From positions 9,114,001 to 9,178,000 of the forward strand of contig CM082589.2 in assembly GCA_040954595.2 (NCBI GenBank): a stretch of DNA of 64,000 bases. The letters are read 5' to 3'. This DNA is from Balanoglossus misakiensis (taxonomy: Eukaryota; Hemichordata). Under the pieces are notes generated by a model. It had not been told where the DNA came from, searched no databases, and was given only the letters and a program-made list of their open reading frames with translations. This document shows, piece by piece, positions 1-11,162 of the stretch (its first letter is position 1; the number at the start of each line of letters is the position of its first letter). A program made the translations under genes and the position numbers.

Positions 1-1
1 T

Positions 2-3000
2 TTCGCACCAGTACGAAGTAAGAAACGCGGTAGAGCCATTGGTGAACGGTTGAAAAAGAAACTCAGGCGTGAAAAGTATGAAAGTGAAAGAGGTAAATTG
101 AATGAATTAAATGTACCCAGTAGTCTGAAGAGCTCTAAAGCATCTAAACAATATGAACGCTATCAGACTAATTCTGAATATAGAGACAACATAAAATCGG
201 ATAGTAGAAAGAGATATCATGAAGATGTACTGTATAGAGAGAACAAAAAACGTAGACTTGCAGGAAGATATGATCATGACCTAGTATATCGTGAAGTACA
301 GAAAACTGTATGTGCAGAACAATGTTTGGCAAAATATGAAAAAGTTCCACTATACAGAGAGCACAAGAAGAGTGAGAGTGCAGCACAATGTGTTGACAAG
401 TACAAAAAAGATCAGACATTCCGAGAACAAAAGAAGAGACAGAGTGCAGCACAATGTGTTGACAAGTACAAAAAAGATCAGACATTCCGAGAACAAAAGA
501 AGCGACAGAGTGCAGAACAATGTGTTGACAAGTACAAAAAAGATCAGACTTTCCGAGAACAAAAGAAGAGACAGAGTGCAGCACAATGTGTTGACAAGTA
601 CAAAAAAGATGAGACTTTCCGAGAACAAAAGAAGAGACAATGTGTTGACAAGTACAAAAAAGATCAGACATTCCGAGAACAAAAGAAGAGACAGAATGCA
701 GCACTATGTGTTGACAAGTACAAAAAAGATCAGACATTCCGAGAACAAAAGAAGAGACAGAGTGCAGCACAATGTGTTCATAAGTACAAAAAAGATCTGG
801 AGTTTCGAGAACAAAAGAAGAGACAGACTGCAGCAGTATTTGCTGACAAGTTCCAAAACGATCAGAAGTTCCGAGAACACAAAAAAAGTCAGAATGCAGC
901 ACAATTTCTTGACAAGTATAACAGAGATGAAGAGTTTCAAAACTGGACCAAAAAAAAATGTTTGGAACGTTACCAACAGGATCACGTTTATAAACAAACT
1001 GTACTGCAGAGAAGACGTACTGAGAGGAAAGTGACAAAGATTGAAAAGGGAAATATAGAGCGTGTTATAATTGATTTCCGGAATCAGATTTCAGTTGGGC
1101 CAAATTGTGTATGTTCAGTTTGTCACCGGCGACTTTTTAGAAAACAGGTAATTGTTTGTAAGATGGATAACTATGTCTCTAAGGGAGGTCTCTGTGAAAT
1201 GAATGCCAACAAATGCATAACACAAGAGTATGTACACAACTGTAGTGAATTGTGTATTGTTGATTGTCCCCTTAAGAGCAGTGCAGCCAGTAAATTATGG
1301 ATTTGTCACACATGTCATAGCAAACTCTTGCGTGCAGAGATGCCTGTTCAAGCTGCTGCAAACAATCTTGATGTCAAACCAATCCCTGATGAATTAAAAT
1401 GTCTGAATTCTTTAGAGCAACATTTAATTGCACTGCATATTCCTTTCATGAAAATGATGGCACTACCAAGAGGTGGACAAAATGGTGTTCATGGACCTGT
1501 TGTGTGTGTCCCGTCTAATATAGAAAAGGCCACAAGTATTTTGCCTAGAGGTGAATTGGAGGACCAGATGATAAAGGTGAAATTGAAGCGGAAATTAAGT
1601 TATAAAGGTTGTTATCAGTATCAATTTGTAAACAAAGGACACATTCAAAATGCACTGGAATACCTACAGAAAAATAACAAGTGGTATAATGATGTCAAAT
1701 TCAATCTCACTTGGGAAAATACTCTTGAAAAGACTGAAGAAAAATCTAATGGTGAAAGTAATGAAAACACTGAGGAAAAATTGTTAGATACTGATCGCAA
1801 TGATGTAGCATCAGACACAGAAAATGGAAATGAGCCTGATGGAGATACTAATGGAATATTCATGGACACATGCTTTCAACCAGTTGACATTGGTCAGGAT
1901 ATTCTTGATTATCACTTTGATGATATCGCTTGTGTTGCTCCTGGCGAGGATAATAAACCTGTTAGAGTGTTGATGGAGAAGTTCAATGAAGCTAAGTGCT
2001 TTCCTGTGATATTCCCAACTGGATCACCAACATTTCACGATGATCGAGAGGTTAAGATAACAATAGGACGATACCTGCAGAGTCGCCTCATGAATGCAAG
2101 TAACAGGTTTGCAAAAAGCACAGACTACATATTTTATGCACAATATCGTTCAGAACTTGACCAGGTTGTATCAAATGTGTCAATTGCTTTGAGAAAAGGT
2201 ACTGCCAACGCTTGTGGCAAAAAGGTGACATCTGATGTTCTGACTGATGGGGATTCATTGAGAGAGATATTGAAATGTGATGAAGGCTACAAGTTTTTAA
2301 AACCAGTACGAGGAACTCCCCCTTATTGGCAATCAACACAGAAAGATTTGTTTGCAATGATCAGACAGTTAGGTATACCGACATGGTTCTGCTCATTTTC
2401 TGCTGCTGACTTAAGATGGAAAGAAGTAATTGAAACTATCCTACGTGAAGAAGGTGATACACGTAATGCTGAGGATCTCGATTGGTCTGAGAAATGTGGT
2501 ATCCTGAGACGAAATCCTGTAACAGCAGCAAGAATGTTTGATCATAGATTCCATTGTTTCTTGAATGAGGTAATAATGTCACCAGCTAGTCCTATTGGGA
2601 AGATCAAAGATTATTTTTATCGAGTTGAGTTTCAGCAGCGTGGATCACCGCACACTCACTGTTTGTTTTGGGTTGAAAATGCACCAAAAGTGGACAAAGA
2701 TTCTGATGAGGATGTTGTTGAGTTTGTTGACAGATATGTAACATGTGAAATGCCTTCTATAGAGGAGGATGAGGTACTGCATGAGATTGTGAAAACAGTC
2801 CAGAAACACAGCTCAAGGCATTCAAAATCTTGCAAGAAAAAGGGTACTACATGTCGATTCAACTTCCCCCGACCTCCTTCAAACAAAACCTTTATATGCC
2901 ACCCATCTGTCAGCATAGATACCGGAATAGAGGTAACAGATGACGATCAGTGTAAGGATGATCAAATGTCTACATCGCTGGAGAGTGAATTTGAAAATAG

Positions 3001-6000
3001 TTTGCTTGAGTTGGATGATACAGTATTGGTTCAGAAGAAGGCTAGACAAATTTTAGAACGAGTGTGGACATGCCTGTGTGATAAAGAGAAACAAATTGAT
3101 ACTATTGATGATTTGTTCAATGCAGTTGGCATATCTCAGGAGATGTTTGAACAAGCAAATGCAATTTTGGCAAAGAAGACAAGTGTAGTTCTAAAACGTG
3201 AGCCAAGTGATGTTTGGGTGAACCAATATAATACCAACCTTCTCCGTTGCTGGAATGCAAACATGGACATTCAGTTTGTGGTGGATGCTTATGCCTGTGT
3301 TGTGTACATTGTGTCATACATCTCTAAGGCCGAAAGAGAAATGGGTTTACTCTTGGAACATGCACAGAAAGAGGCTAACAAAGAAGGAAATATGGATGCA
3401 AAGTCTGCCATGAAAGAGTTAGGTGGTGTATATCTGCACAACAGGGAAATAAGTGCCCAGGAAGCTGTATATAGGGTATGTGGTTTGAAACTGAAACAAT
3501 CATCACGAAAAGTTCAGTTTATTCCAACAGGAGAAAATCAAATTAAAATGAGTCTGCCATTAGCTGCAATTCAGAAGAAAATGAAAGGTGATAATTTAGA
3601 TGAGGAAGAGATATGGATGAATAGCATTGTAGACAGGTACAAGAACAGACCAAATGGGGTAGATTTTGACAACATGTGTCTTGCAAAATTTTGTTCTGAA
3701 TACAGAGTGGTTTCAAAATCAGAAATGAAAAATGTGAGTAATGAAAAACGCCACAGTCCAATAGTGAAGTTGAAAAATGATGTTGGTTACATGCAGAAAA
3801 GATCTATAAGTGATGGTGCTGTTGTTAGATATGCTAGATTTTCTGTTACCAAATGTCCAGAAAAGCACTATGGCAGTATATTACAACTGTTTCTCCCATA
3901 TCGTACTGAATCACAACTGAAACCTAGTGGATTTGAATCGTTTGAGGATTTTTATTGTCTTGGTGCAGTGAAATGTGGCACTGCTTCTTTAGAAAAGGTT
4001 AAAATGATTGTAGATGCCAATAAAGCATTATTTGAAACAGAGGCTGATGCTATTGATGCAGCTGGACAATTTCTTGATGAGAATGGCCATCTTGAAGATG
4101 CATGGGCTCAAATATGTCCAGAAAATGAATTAGAACGATTGGAATGCATTGAAGAAGGTAAAAAGTGCTGTGATGATGATCCGGTGGATGACAGTGATAT
4201 TCCGGACTTGGTAAAAAAACCTAAAGGTGATGATTGCCATGTAGAACTTTCAAATTCAATGAAGAAATATGAGGTTGAAGCAATGTGTAGATCTTTGAAC
4301 AAGAAACAAGCAGAAGTGTTTTACACTGTCAGGAAGTGGTGTTTGGACAAAAGCAATGGCAAGAATCCAGAACCCTTTTATTTGTTTGTCACTGGTGGTG
4401 CTGGTACTGGAAAAAGTCACTTAATCAAAAGCATATATCATGAAGCCAAACGAATTCTAGCTCGTGCAATGCCAGATGTTGATGGAATTTCAATTGCTTT
4501 AACTGCACCAACAGGAGTAGCAGCGTTTAATATACAAGGAACAACTCTCCATCATATATTCTCCATAGCTGTTGACTCAAAGCTGCCATATCAGCCACTG
4601 CGTGAAGAAAAGCTCAATACTCTTCGTTGCAAGTTTGGTAACCTTCAAATTTTGATAATAGATGAGATTTCTATGGTAGACAAAAAGTTACTGTACTATG
4701 TTCATGGAAGACTGCGACAAATCAAACAGTCATCGGCTGAGTCACCATTTGGGAATGTGTGTGTTATTGCTGTGGGTGATTTTTATCAACTCCCGCCTGT
4801 AAAAGCAAGTCCACTGTGCATAGACCGTGAATCCGTCAATCTGTGGAATGATAATTTCAGTATGGTAGAATTAACTGAAATAATGAGACAGAAAGACTGT
4901 GCATTTGCAGAGGCACTAAATCGAGTAAGAGTTCACAAAAAGGGGGACACACTAAATGCTGGTGATGTGGCAATGTTACAAAAGTGTGTTACTGGTGAAA
5001 CATCTGAGGCAATGCATGTTTTTGCTACAAATGCAGAGGTTAATAGCTGTAATGTTGAAATGCTTCATTCTCAATGTTCTGATCCTGTGTGTATTGAAGC
5101 AGAAGATTTTAGCAGAAATCCTAAAAGTGGACGACTAGAAAAAAAGGAAGGTCACCATGTCAAAGTGTTCAGGACAACTTTGCCAAAGACTCTTACTCTA
5201 GCTGTTGGTGCACGAGTCCAATTGACGCATAACATTGATGTGGCTGATGGTTTGGTGAATGGCGTTTTTGGGACAGTATGTCACATTGCAGGAAAACCAA
5301 ATGAAAAATTCCCAGCTGCCATTTATGTTGTATTTGATAATGAGAAAGTTGGCCAAGGATTGCGTAAAAAGAAGCCTATAACTATATCTGACCTTCCAGT
5401 AAACAGTACCCCTATAGAACCTCAAGAAATGTCTGTTGCAAGTAATGGTGGTATTAGGAGGCAGTTTCCTTTAAAACTAGCTTGGGCATGTACAGTGCAT
5501 AAGGTACAGGGATTGACAGTTGATAAAGCTGTTGTCAGTTTAAAGAAGATGTTTGCACCAGGACAGGCATATGTGGCATTGAGTCGGGTGACAACATTAG
5601 ATGGTCTCATTATTAATGACTTTAACAAATCATCCATATATTGCAATGAAAAGGTCCAAGAAGCCCTGGAAACAATGCCAAAATTTCTCCCCAAGTGTAC
5701 TCAGAAAGAACACAGTAATTATACATGCTCATTTGTATTGCATAATGTGGAGGGACTTGTCAATCACATTAAAGATATTTGCAATGACAGTGAATATTTG
5801 GAAGCAGACTTCATTTGTTTGACGGAAACTTGGTTATCTGAAAAAGGAACACATTGTAATTTGCAATTGAGCGGATTTGAATTCAATCACCAACCACGAT
5901 CTCAATCCTACAATCAATTTGATAGAAATACATCAAGTCTACAGTTGCAACAGCGGGGTGGTGTTGGAGTCTATAGCAAACTATGTAATGATTTTGAAAT

Positions 6001-6376
6001 TTTGCATTTGGGTGTGTGTAATTTGGAATGTATTTCATTTTATGTCACTAAAATCAATGTTACAGTAGCTGTAGTTTATAGACCACCATCATACAAAGCA
6101 GAGGTATTCAAAAAAAGTTTGGTTTGCTTGGTGAAAGCAATGGAAAAATACCCAGGAGGCAAACTGATCATGGGTGATTTCAATGAAGATATCTTGTCCC
6201 GGTCATCACTTGTAAAGTTCATGGAAGATCATGGTTTCAGACAATTTGTTAGCGAACCAACTACAGAAGCTAATACATTGATTGATCATGTGTATGTGAA
6301 AGGAATAAAATATGTGACAGTAAATGTGGTACCAAAATACTTCAGCTTTCATGAAGCAATAAGCATCAAAATATAA
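2..6376 (+). CDS. Helentron Rep/helicase/endonuclease polyprotein, 5' end missing
   Basis: Protein for rolling-circle transposition: it nicks, unwinds and re-joins element DNA. The frame is open from base 2 and has no in-frame ATG near the left edge; the first TTG (50) is not a convincing start, so the true start lies outside the window. Residue numbers below count from that TTG. In order: a basic 22-residue repeat region (about 100-300), Cys-rich zinc-binding patches (about 353-424, CVCSVC and WICHTCH), a DUF6570-like stretch, and a Helitron-like N domain with the HUH motif SPHTHCLFW (about 867) and the paired tyrosines YIVSY (about 1085). A PIF1/RecD-type helicase follows, with GGAGTGKS (about 1447), LIIDEISMVD, GDFYQLPPV and YVALSRV. 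The C-terminus is an endonuclease/exonuclease/phosphatase fold with TETW and MGDFNEDIL (about 2042). A C-terminal endonuclease is typical of Helentrons. No stop codon interrupts it, so this copy could be active if its 5' end is intact. Confidence 0.93.
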   Translation, partial: FAPVRSKKRGRAIGERLKKKLRREKYESERGKLNELNVPSSLKSSKASKQYERYQTNSEYRDNIKSDSRKRYHEDVLYRENKKRRLAGRYDHDLVYREVQKTVCAEQCLAKYEKVPLYREHKKSESAAQCVDKYKKDQTFREQKKRQSAAQCVDKYKKDQTFREQKKRQSAEQCVDKYKKDQTFREQKKRQSAAQCVDKYKKDETFREQKKRQCVDKYKKDQTFREQKKRQNAALCVDKYKKDQTFREQKKRQSAAQCVHKYKKDLEFREQKKRQTAAVFADKFQNDQKFREHKKSQNAAQFLDKYNRDEEFQNWTKKKCLERYQQDHVYKQTVLQRRRTERKVTKIEKGNIERVIIDFRNQISVGPNCVCSVCHRRLFRKQVIVCKMDNYVSKGGLCEMNANKCITQEYVHNCSELCIVDCPLKSSAASKLWICHTCHSKLLRAEMPVQAAANNLDVKPIPDELKCLNSLEQHLIALHIPFMKMMALPRGGQNGVHGPVVCVPSNIEKATSILPRGELEDQMIKVKLKRKLSYKGCYQYQFVNKGHIQNALEYLQKNNKWYNDVKFNLTWENTLEKTEEKSNGESNENTEEKLLDTDRNDVASDTENGNEPDGDTNGIFMDTCFQPVDIGQDILDYHFDDIACVAPGEDNKPVRVLMEKFNEAKCFPVIFPTGSPTFHDDREVKITIGRYLQSRLMNASNRFAKSTDYIFYAQYRSELDQVVSNVSIALRKGTANACGKKVTSDVLTDGDSLREILKCDEGYKFLKPVRGTPPYWQSTQKDLFAMIRQLGIPTWFCSFSAADLRWKEVIETILREEGDTRNAEDLDWSEKCGILRRNPVTAARMFDHRFHCFLNEVIMSPASPIGKIKDYFYRVEFQQRGSPHTHCLFWVENAPKVDKDSDEDVVEFVDRYVTCEMPSIEEDEVLHEIVKTVQKHSSRHSKSCKKKGTTCRFNFPRPPSNKTFICHPSVSIDTGIEVTDDDQCKDDQMSTSLESEFENSLLELDDTVLVQKKARQILERVWTCLCDKEKQIDTIDDLFNAVGISQEMFEQANAILAKKTSVVLKREPSDVWVNQYNTNLLRCWNANMDIQFVVDAYACVVYIVSYISKAEREMGLLLEHAQKEANKEGNMDAKSAMKELGGVYLHNREISAQEAVYRVCGLKLKQSSRKVQFIPTGENQIKMSLPLAAIQKKMKGDNLDEEEIWMNSIVDRYKNRPNGVDFDNMCLAKFCSEYRVVSKSEMKNVSNEKRHSPIVKLKNDVGYMQKRSISDGAVVRYARFSVTKCPEKHYGSILQLFLPYRTESQLKPSGFESFEDFYCLGAVKCGTASLEKVKMIVDANKALFETEADAIDAAGQFLDENGHLEDAWAQICPENELERLECIEEGKKCCDDDPVDDSDIPDLVKKPKGDDCHVELSNSMKKYEVEAMCRSLNKKQAEVFYTVRKWCLDKSNGKNPEPFYLFVTGGAGTGKSHLIKSIYHEAKRILARAMPDVDGISIALTAPTGVAAFNIQGTTLHHIFSIAVDSKLPYQPLREEKLNTLRCKFGNLQILIIDEISMVDKKLLYYVHGRLRQIKQSSAESPFGNVCVIAVGDFYQLPPVKASPLCIDRESVNLWNDNFSMVELTEIMRQKDCAFAEALNRVRVHKKGDTLNAGDVAMLQKCVTGETSEAMHVFATNAEVNSCNVEMLHSQCSDPVCIEAEDFSRNPKSGRLEKKEGHHVKVFRTTLPKTLTLAVGARVQLTHNIDVADGLVNGVFGTVCHIAGKPNEKFPAAIYVVFDNEKVGQGLRKKKPITISDLPVNSTPIEPQEMSVASNGGIRRQFPLKLAWACTVHKVQGLTVDKAVVSLKKMFAPGQAYVALSRVTTLDGLIINDFNKSSIYCNEKVQEALETMPKFLPKCTQKEHSNYTCSFVLHNVEGLVNHIKDICNDSEYLEADFICLTETWLSEKGTHCNLQLSGFEFNHQPRSQSYNQFDRNTSSLQLQQRGGVGVYSKLCNDFEILHLGVCNLECISFYVTKINVTVAVVYRPPSYKAEVFKKSLVCLVKAMEKYPGGKLIMGDFNEDILSRSSLVKFMEDHGFRQFVSEPTTEANTLIDHVYVKGIKYVTVNVVPKYFSFHEAISIKI
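383..905 (+). repeat. 66-bp tandem repeats within the Helentron coding region
   Basis: About eight head-to-tail copies of a 66-nt unit encode the 22-residue block CVDKYKKDQTFREQKKRQSA plus two more residues. One copy lacks SAAQ (54 nt), and the last copies have diverged. All changes keep the frame. The encoded segment is highly basic, so nucleic-acid binding is plausible but not shown. Long open frames on the other strand and in +3 here are by-products of this repeat. Confidence 0.9.
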
Positions 6377-9300
6377 TTATTTAGACTTGTGTTTTGAAAT
6401 AAAATCAGTATGATTAGAAAAATAAAGATATAACCCACCGCGAGGAATAACCTTATTCAGGTACATGATTCAATAACGGCCTTTGTTACGGAAAAGCTGA
6501 GTGATGGTACCAGACCTTGTTGCTTCACCAGGGCAAAATGTGTGCTTCTGGTGGTAGGACATGACCGGGCAAGTGATCTGATTTGGCGGGCGACTTGTGC
6601 TTGTCGCTGCGCTCCTTGCCTGGTCATACTGCCAGTAGCACACTATGGTGCACAGCGATGAGGTCTGGGAGTGAGACTAGATAAAAACAAAACTACCCAG
6701 CAAGAGGTTAAATGTTCTTATACTGGCTCCTATGTTAAATCAATTCAAATACTTAATTGTCAACAATAGCTGTGAAACTTGTCTTCATGAGGCTCATCAA
6801 TCAGTTATAAATTCAGGATAAATGACATTTTGATAACAATGTATATACACAAATAAGACAACATGATGAAAAGCATATCTGCAGCACTGGATAAAACTAA
6901 AAAAGGATGAAACTTGAATTTAAAATAGATATAGCTGTTGGCAAAAGTATTTTCCAAAGGAATTGTTTCCTGTTAAATTGAACTCTGTAGCATGTCCATA
7001 ATTGGAGATTTTGAAAGAAATTTTAAAGTTGGTTTATAGTCAGGATCTGTAGCAATAGTGTGTGCATGTCGTTCAACTGCCTTATGATATAATCTGAGAA
7101 AGCTGACATCATCATTTTACATAACATGTATTTACCTTACCGCAAAATAATATTGACCACCAGATTGCTTTTGATAAGGTTACGATAAGGTAGCGATACA
7201 CCAACTGCAAATAATTTGAAGCAAATTAACTACAGAAGCTAATAAATTGATTGATCTTGTGTCTGAGAAAGGAATAAAATATGTGACGGTAAATGTTGTA
7301 CCAAAATACTTTAGCTTTCATGAAGCAATAAGGATCAAAATATTAATTTAGAGTTGTGTTTTGAAATAACATAAGTGTTATTAGAAAAATAAAGATATAA
7401 CCCGTCACGAGGAATAACCTTATTCAGGTACATGATTTAATAACGGCCTTTGTTACGGAAAAGCTGAGTGATGGTACCAGACCTTGTTGCTTCACCAGGG
7501 CAAAGTGTGTGCTTCTGGTGGTAGGACATGACCGGGCAAGTGATCTGATTTGGCGGGCGACTTGTGCTTGTCGCTGCGCTCCTTGCCTGGTCATACTGCC
7601 AGTAGCACACTATGGTGCACAGCGATGAGGTCTGGGAGTGAGACTAGATAAAAACAAAACTACCCAGCAAGAGGTTAAATGTTCTTATACTGGCTCCTAT
7701 GTTAAATCAATTCAAATACTTAATTGTCAACAATAGCTGTGAAACTTGTCTTCATGAGGCTCATCAATCAGTTATAAATTCAGGATAAATGACATTTTGA
7801 TAACAATGTATATACACAAATAAGACAACATGATGAAAAGCATATCTGCAGCACTGGATAAAACTAAAAAAGGATGAAACTTGAATTTAAAATAGATATA
7901 GCTGTTGGCAAAAGTATTTTCCAAAGGAATTGTTTCCTGTTAAATTGAACTCTGTAGCATGTCCATAATTGGAGATTTTGAAAGAAATTTTAAAGTTGGT
8001 TTATAGTCAGGATCTGTAGCAATAGTGTGTGCATGTCGTTCAACTGCCTATGATATAATCTGAGAAAGCTGACATCATCATTTTACATAACATGTATTTA
8101 CCTTACCGCAAAATAATATTGACCACCAGATTGCTTTTGATAAGGTTACGATAAGGTAGCGATACACCAACTGCAAATAATTTGAAGCAAATTAACTACA
8201 GAAGCTAATAAATTGATTGATCTTGTGTCTGAGAAAGGAATAGAAAGTGTGACGGTAAATGTTGTACCAAAATACTTTAGCTTTCATGAAGCAATAAGGA
8301 TCAAAATATTAATTTAGAGTTGTGTTTTGAAATAACATAAGTGTTATTAGAAAAATAAAGATATAACCCGTCACGAGGAAAAACCTCATTCACGTACATG
8401 ATTTAATAATGGCCTTTGTTACGGAAAAGCTGAGTGATGGTACCAGACCTTGTTGCTTCACCAGGGCAAAGTGTGTGCTTCTGGTGGTAGGACATGACCG
8501 GGCAAGTGATCTGATTTGGCAAACTTGTGCTTGTCGCTGCGCTCCTTGCCTGGTCATACTGCCAGTAGCACACTATGGTGCACAGCGATGAGGTCTGGGA
8601 GTGAGACTAGATAAAAACAAAACTACCCAGCAAGAGGTTAAATGTTCTTATACTGGCTCCTATGTTAAATCAATTCAAATACTTAATTGTCAACAATAGC
8701 TGTGAAACTTGTCTTCATGAGGCTCATCAATCAGTTATAAATTCAGGATAAATGACATTTTGATAACAATGTATATACACAAATAAGACAACATGATGAA
8801 AAGCATATCTGCAGCACTGGATAAAACTAAAAAAGGATGAAACTTGAATTTAAAATAGATATAGCTGTTGGCAAAAGTATTTTCCAAAGGAATTGTTTCC
8901 TGTTAAATTGAACTCTGTAGCATGTCCATAATTGGAGATTTTGAAAGAAATTTTAAAGTTGGTTTATAGTCAGGATCTGTAGCAATAGTGTGTGCATGTC
9001 GTTCAACTGCCTTATGATATAATCTGAGAAAGCTGACATCATCATTTTACATAACATGTATTTACCTTACCGCAAAATAATATTGACCACCAGATTGCTT
9101 TTGATAAGGTTACGATAAGGTAGCGATACACCAACTGCAAATAATTTGAAGCAAATTAACTACAGAAGCTAATAAATTGATTGATCTTGTGTCTGAGAAA
9201 GGAATAGAAAGTGTGACGGTAAATGTTGTACCAAAATACTTTAGCTTTCATGAAGCAATAAGGATCAAAATATTAATTTAGAGTTGTGTTTTGAAATAAC

Positions 9301-10112
9301 ATAAGTGTTATTAGAAAAATAAAGATATAACCCGTCACGAGGAAAAACCTCATTCACGTACATGATTTAATAATGGCCTTTGTTACGGAAAAGCTGAGTG
9401 ATGGTACCAGACCTTGTTGCTTCACCAGGGCAAAGTGTGTGCTTCTGGTGGTAGGACATGACCGGGCAAGTGATCTGATTTGGCAAACTTGTGCTTGTCG
9501 CTGCGCTCCTTGCCTGGTCATACTGCCAGTAGCACACTATGGTGCACAGCGATGAGGTCTGGGAGTGAGACTAGATAAAAACAAAACTACCCAGCAAGAG
9601 GTTAAATGTTCTTATACTGGCTCCTATGTTAAATCAATTCAAATACTTAATTGTCAACAATAGCTGTGAAACTTGTCTTCATGAGGCTCATCAATCAGTT
9701 ATAAATTCAGGATAAATGACATTTTGATAACAATGTATATACACAAATAAGACAACATGATGAAAAGCATATCTGCAGCACTGGATAAAACTAAAAAAGG
9801 ATGAAACTTGAATTTAAAATAGATATAGCTGTTGGCAAAAGTATTTTCCAAAGGAATTGTTTCCTGTTAAATTGAACTCTGTAGCATGTCCATAATTGGA
9901 GATTTTGAAAGAAATTTTAAAGTTGGTTTATAGTCAGGATCTGTAGCAATAGTGTGTGCATGTCGTTCAACTGCCTTATGATATAATCTGAGAAAGCTGA
10001 CATCATCATTTTACATAACATGTATTTACCTTACCGCAAAATAATATTGACCACCAGATTGCTTTTGATAAGGTTACGATAAGGTAGCGATACACCAACT
10101 GCAAATAATTTG
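6262..10112 (+). repeat. Tandem array of the Helentron 3' end, four units of about 965 bp
   Basis: Units are 6262-7230, 7231-8196, 8197-9160 and 9161-10112. Each starts with the last ~110 bp of the endonuclease frame (tacagaagct...), continues through the 3' non-coding region, and ends before the next tacagaagct. Units 2-4 share substitutions in the coding part that the intact gene lacks. Units 3 and 4 also share ggcaaactt where units 1 and 2 have ggcgggcgactt. A 60-residue frame in units 3 and 4 (8409-8591, 9373-9555) lies inside the palindrome and is not a gene. Confidence 0.92.
6510..6669. repeat. Imperfect ~160-nt palindrome in the Helentron tail
   Basis: The outer arms pair ccagacctt (6510) with aggtctgg (6661-6668). 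The middle arms pair tgtgtgcttctgg with ccagtagcacac, and the inner arms pair atgaccgggcaag with cttgcctggtcat. A short inner stem (gcgac/gtcgc) caps it in units 1 and 2. Copies lie at 7477-7636, 8443-8599 and 9407-9563. Rolling-circle transposons use a hairpin near the 3' end as a stop signal. This one is larger than the usual Helitron hairpin, so the role is inferred. Confidence 0.75.
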
Positions 10113-10204
10113 TCTAACATGATGTGATTTAACTTTCAGAAAAAGATATAAACTCTGGGGGAGGACAGGGTAATTAAGACTAGGTTGTCTACACGCCTTA
10201 GTGA

Positions 10205-10432
10205 GTTGTCTGTCTGTCTGTCTGTCTGAAGATAAACTCAGGCGAAGGATTGAGTAATTTAAGACAGGCTGCCTGGCTGTCATAATGTTATATCTGTCTG
10301 TATGTCTTTGTCATGTATGTACTGGCATATGTACATTTCTAACATATGTACATGTGTATATGCATGTGTGTGTGTGTGCGTGTGTGTGTGTGTATGTATG
10401 TATGTATGCATGCAGGCATGTGTGTATGTATG

Positions 10433-10466
<34 letters not shown>

Positions 10467-10480
10467 TGTATGTATGTAGT
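10205..10480. repeat. Microsatellites (TCTG)n, (TG)n and (TATG)n
   Basis: A short TCTG run near 10207-10230 is followed by TG/CG-rich dinucleotide repeats (10366-10395) and a TATG run (10392-10480). Open frames here on both strands encode low-complexity cysteine/methionine or histidine/threonine strings and are not genes. Confidence 0.9.
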
Positions 10481-10566
10481 CATTTTCTATGTATATATAA
10501 AATCTACGTTAAATATAAAAAGTATTTTAGAACAATTTACATTGTTGCTTGGTATGATATAATTAC

Positions 10567-10810
10567 AATTTAACAATTTTATTGCTACACCATGGGGTAT
10601 TCACTTCTGTGTGTACATTTGTTTGTATGATCATATGGTATGCAATATTGAGTACATGTACATAATTCACCTGCTTTTAATACCGTGTAATTTAACAATT
10701 TTATTGCTACACCATGGGGTATTCACTTCTGTGTGTACATTTGTTTGTATGATCATATGGTATGCAATATTGAGTACATGTACATAATTCACCTGCTTTT
10801 AATACTGTGT
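10567..10810. repeat. Tandem duplication of a 122-bp segment
   Basis: aatttaacaattttattgct begins at 10567 and again at 10689. The two copies are nearly identical through cacctgcttttaatac, differing at one base near the end. No coding potential is seen. Confidence 0.85.
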
Positions 10811-11162
10811 GGTATAGCGTATATATTGCATTTTGTAAAAAGAAACGTGAAATACTGTATTTTGAACAACTTATTGTACTGGATGATTTTTTATTACAGT
10901 AAAGATATTTGCCTGCATTATGAGAGTAATAGAAATAATTTAAGTTGTACTTTTTATTCTGAAATAAGTTTCTTGATGTTTGGTATTCCATGTAAATAGC
11001 CAATTTTGAGTCAAGATAGTTATTTTATAACATGATTTGAAATTGTCATTTGTATTATCAAGAATGGTTTCAATCAAATAATTATGTATTTTCATTTTGT
11101 GTTGACTTAATATTCAAAACTGGACCTGTTGTTTGACTTATTGAAACACGGTAAACTGTATA

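Larger units (their letters stand above)
1..10112 (+). mobile_element. Helentron 3' portion with four tandem 3' ends
   Basis: The element enters from the left edge and runs through the RepHel-EN gene and its non-coding tail. The tail is then repeated three more times before unrelated sequence begins at 10113. The last copy stops at gcaaataatttg (to 10112), the same point where each inner copy joins the next. The 5' end and any target site are outside the window. Confidence 0.8.

Noticed and set aside
168-1037. 289-residue minus-strand frame and other frames over the Helentron N-terminus
   Set aside because: They mirror the 66-bp coding repeats of the plus-strand protein and have low-complexity content.
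8409-9555. Identical 60-residue frames in two Helentron tail units
   Set aside because: They lie inside the palindromic tail, are closed in units 1 and 2 by sequence differences, and have no known motif.
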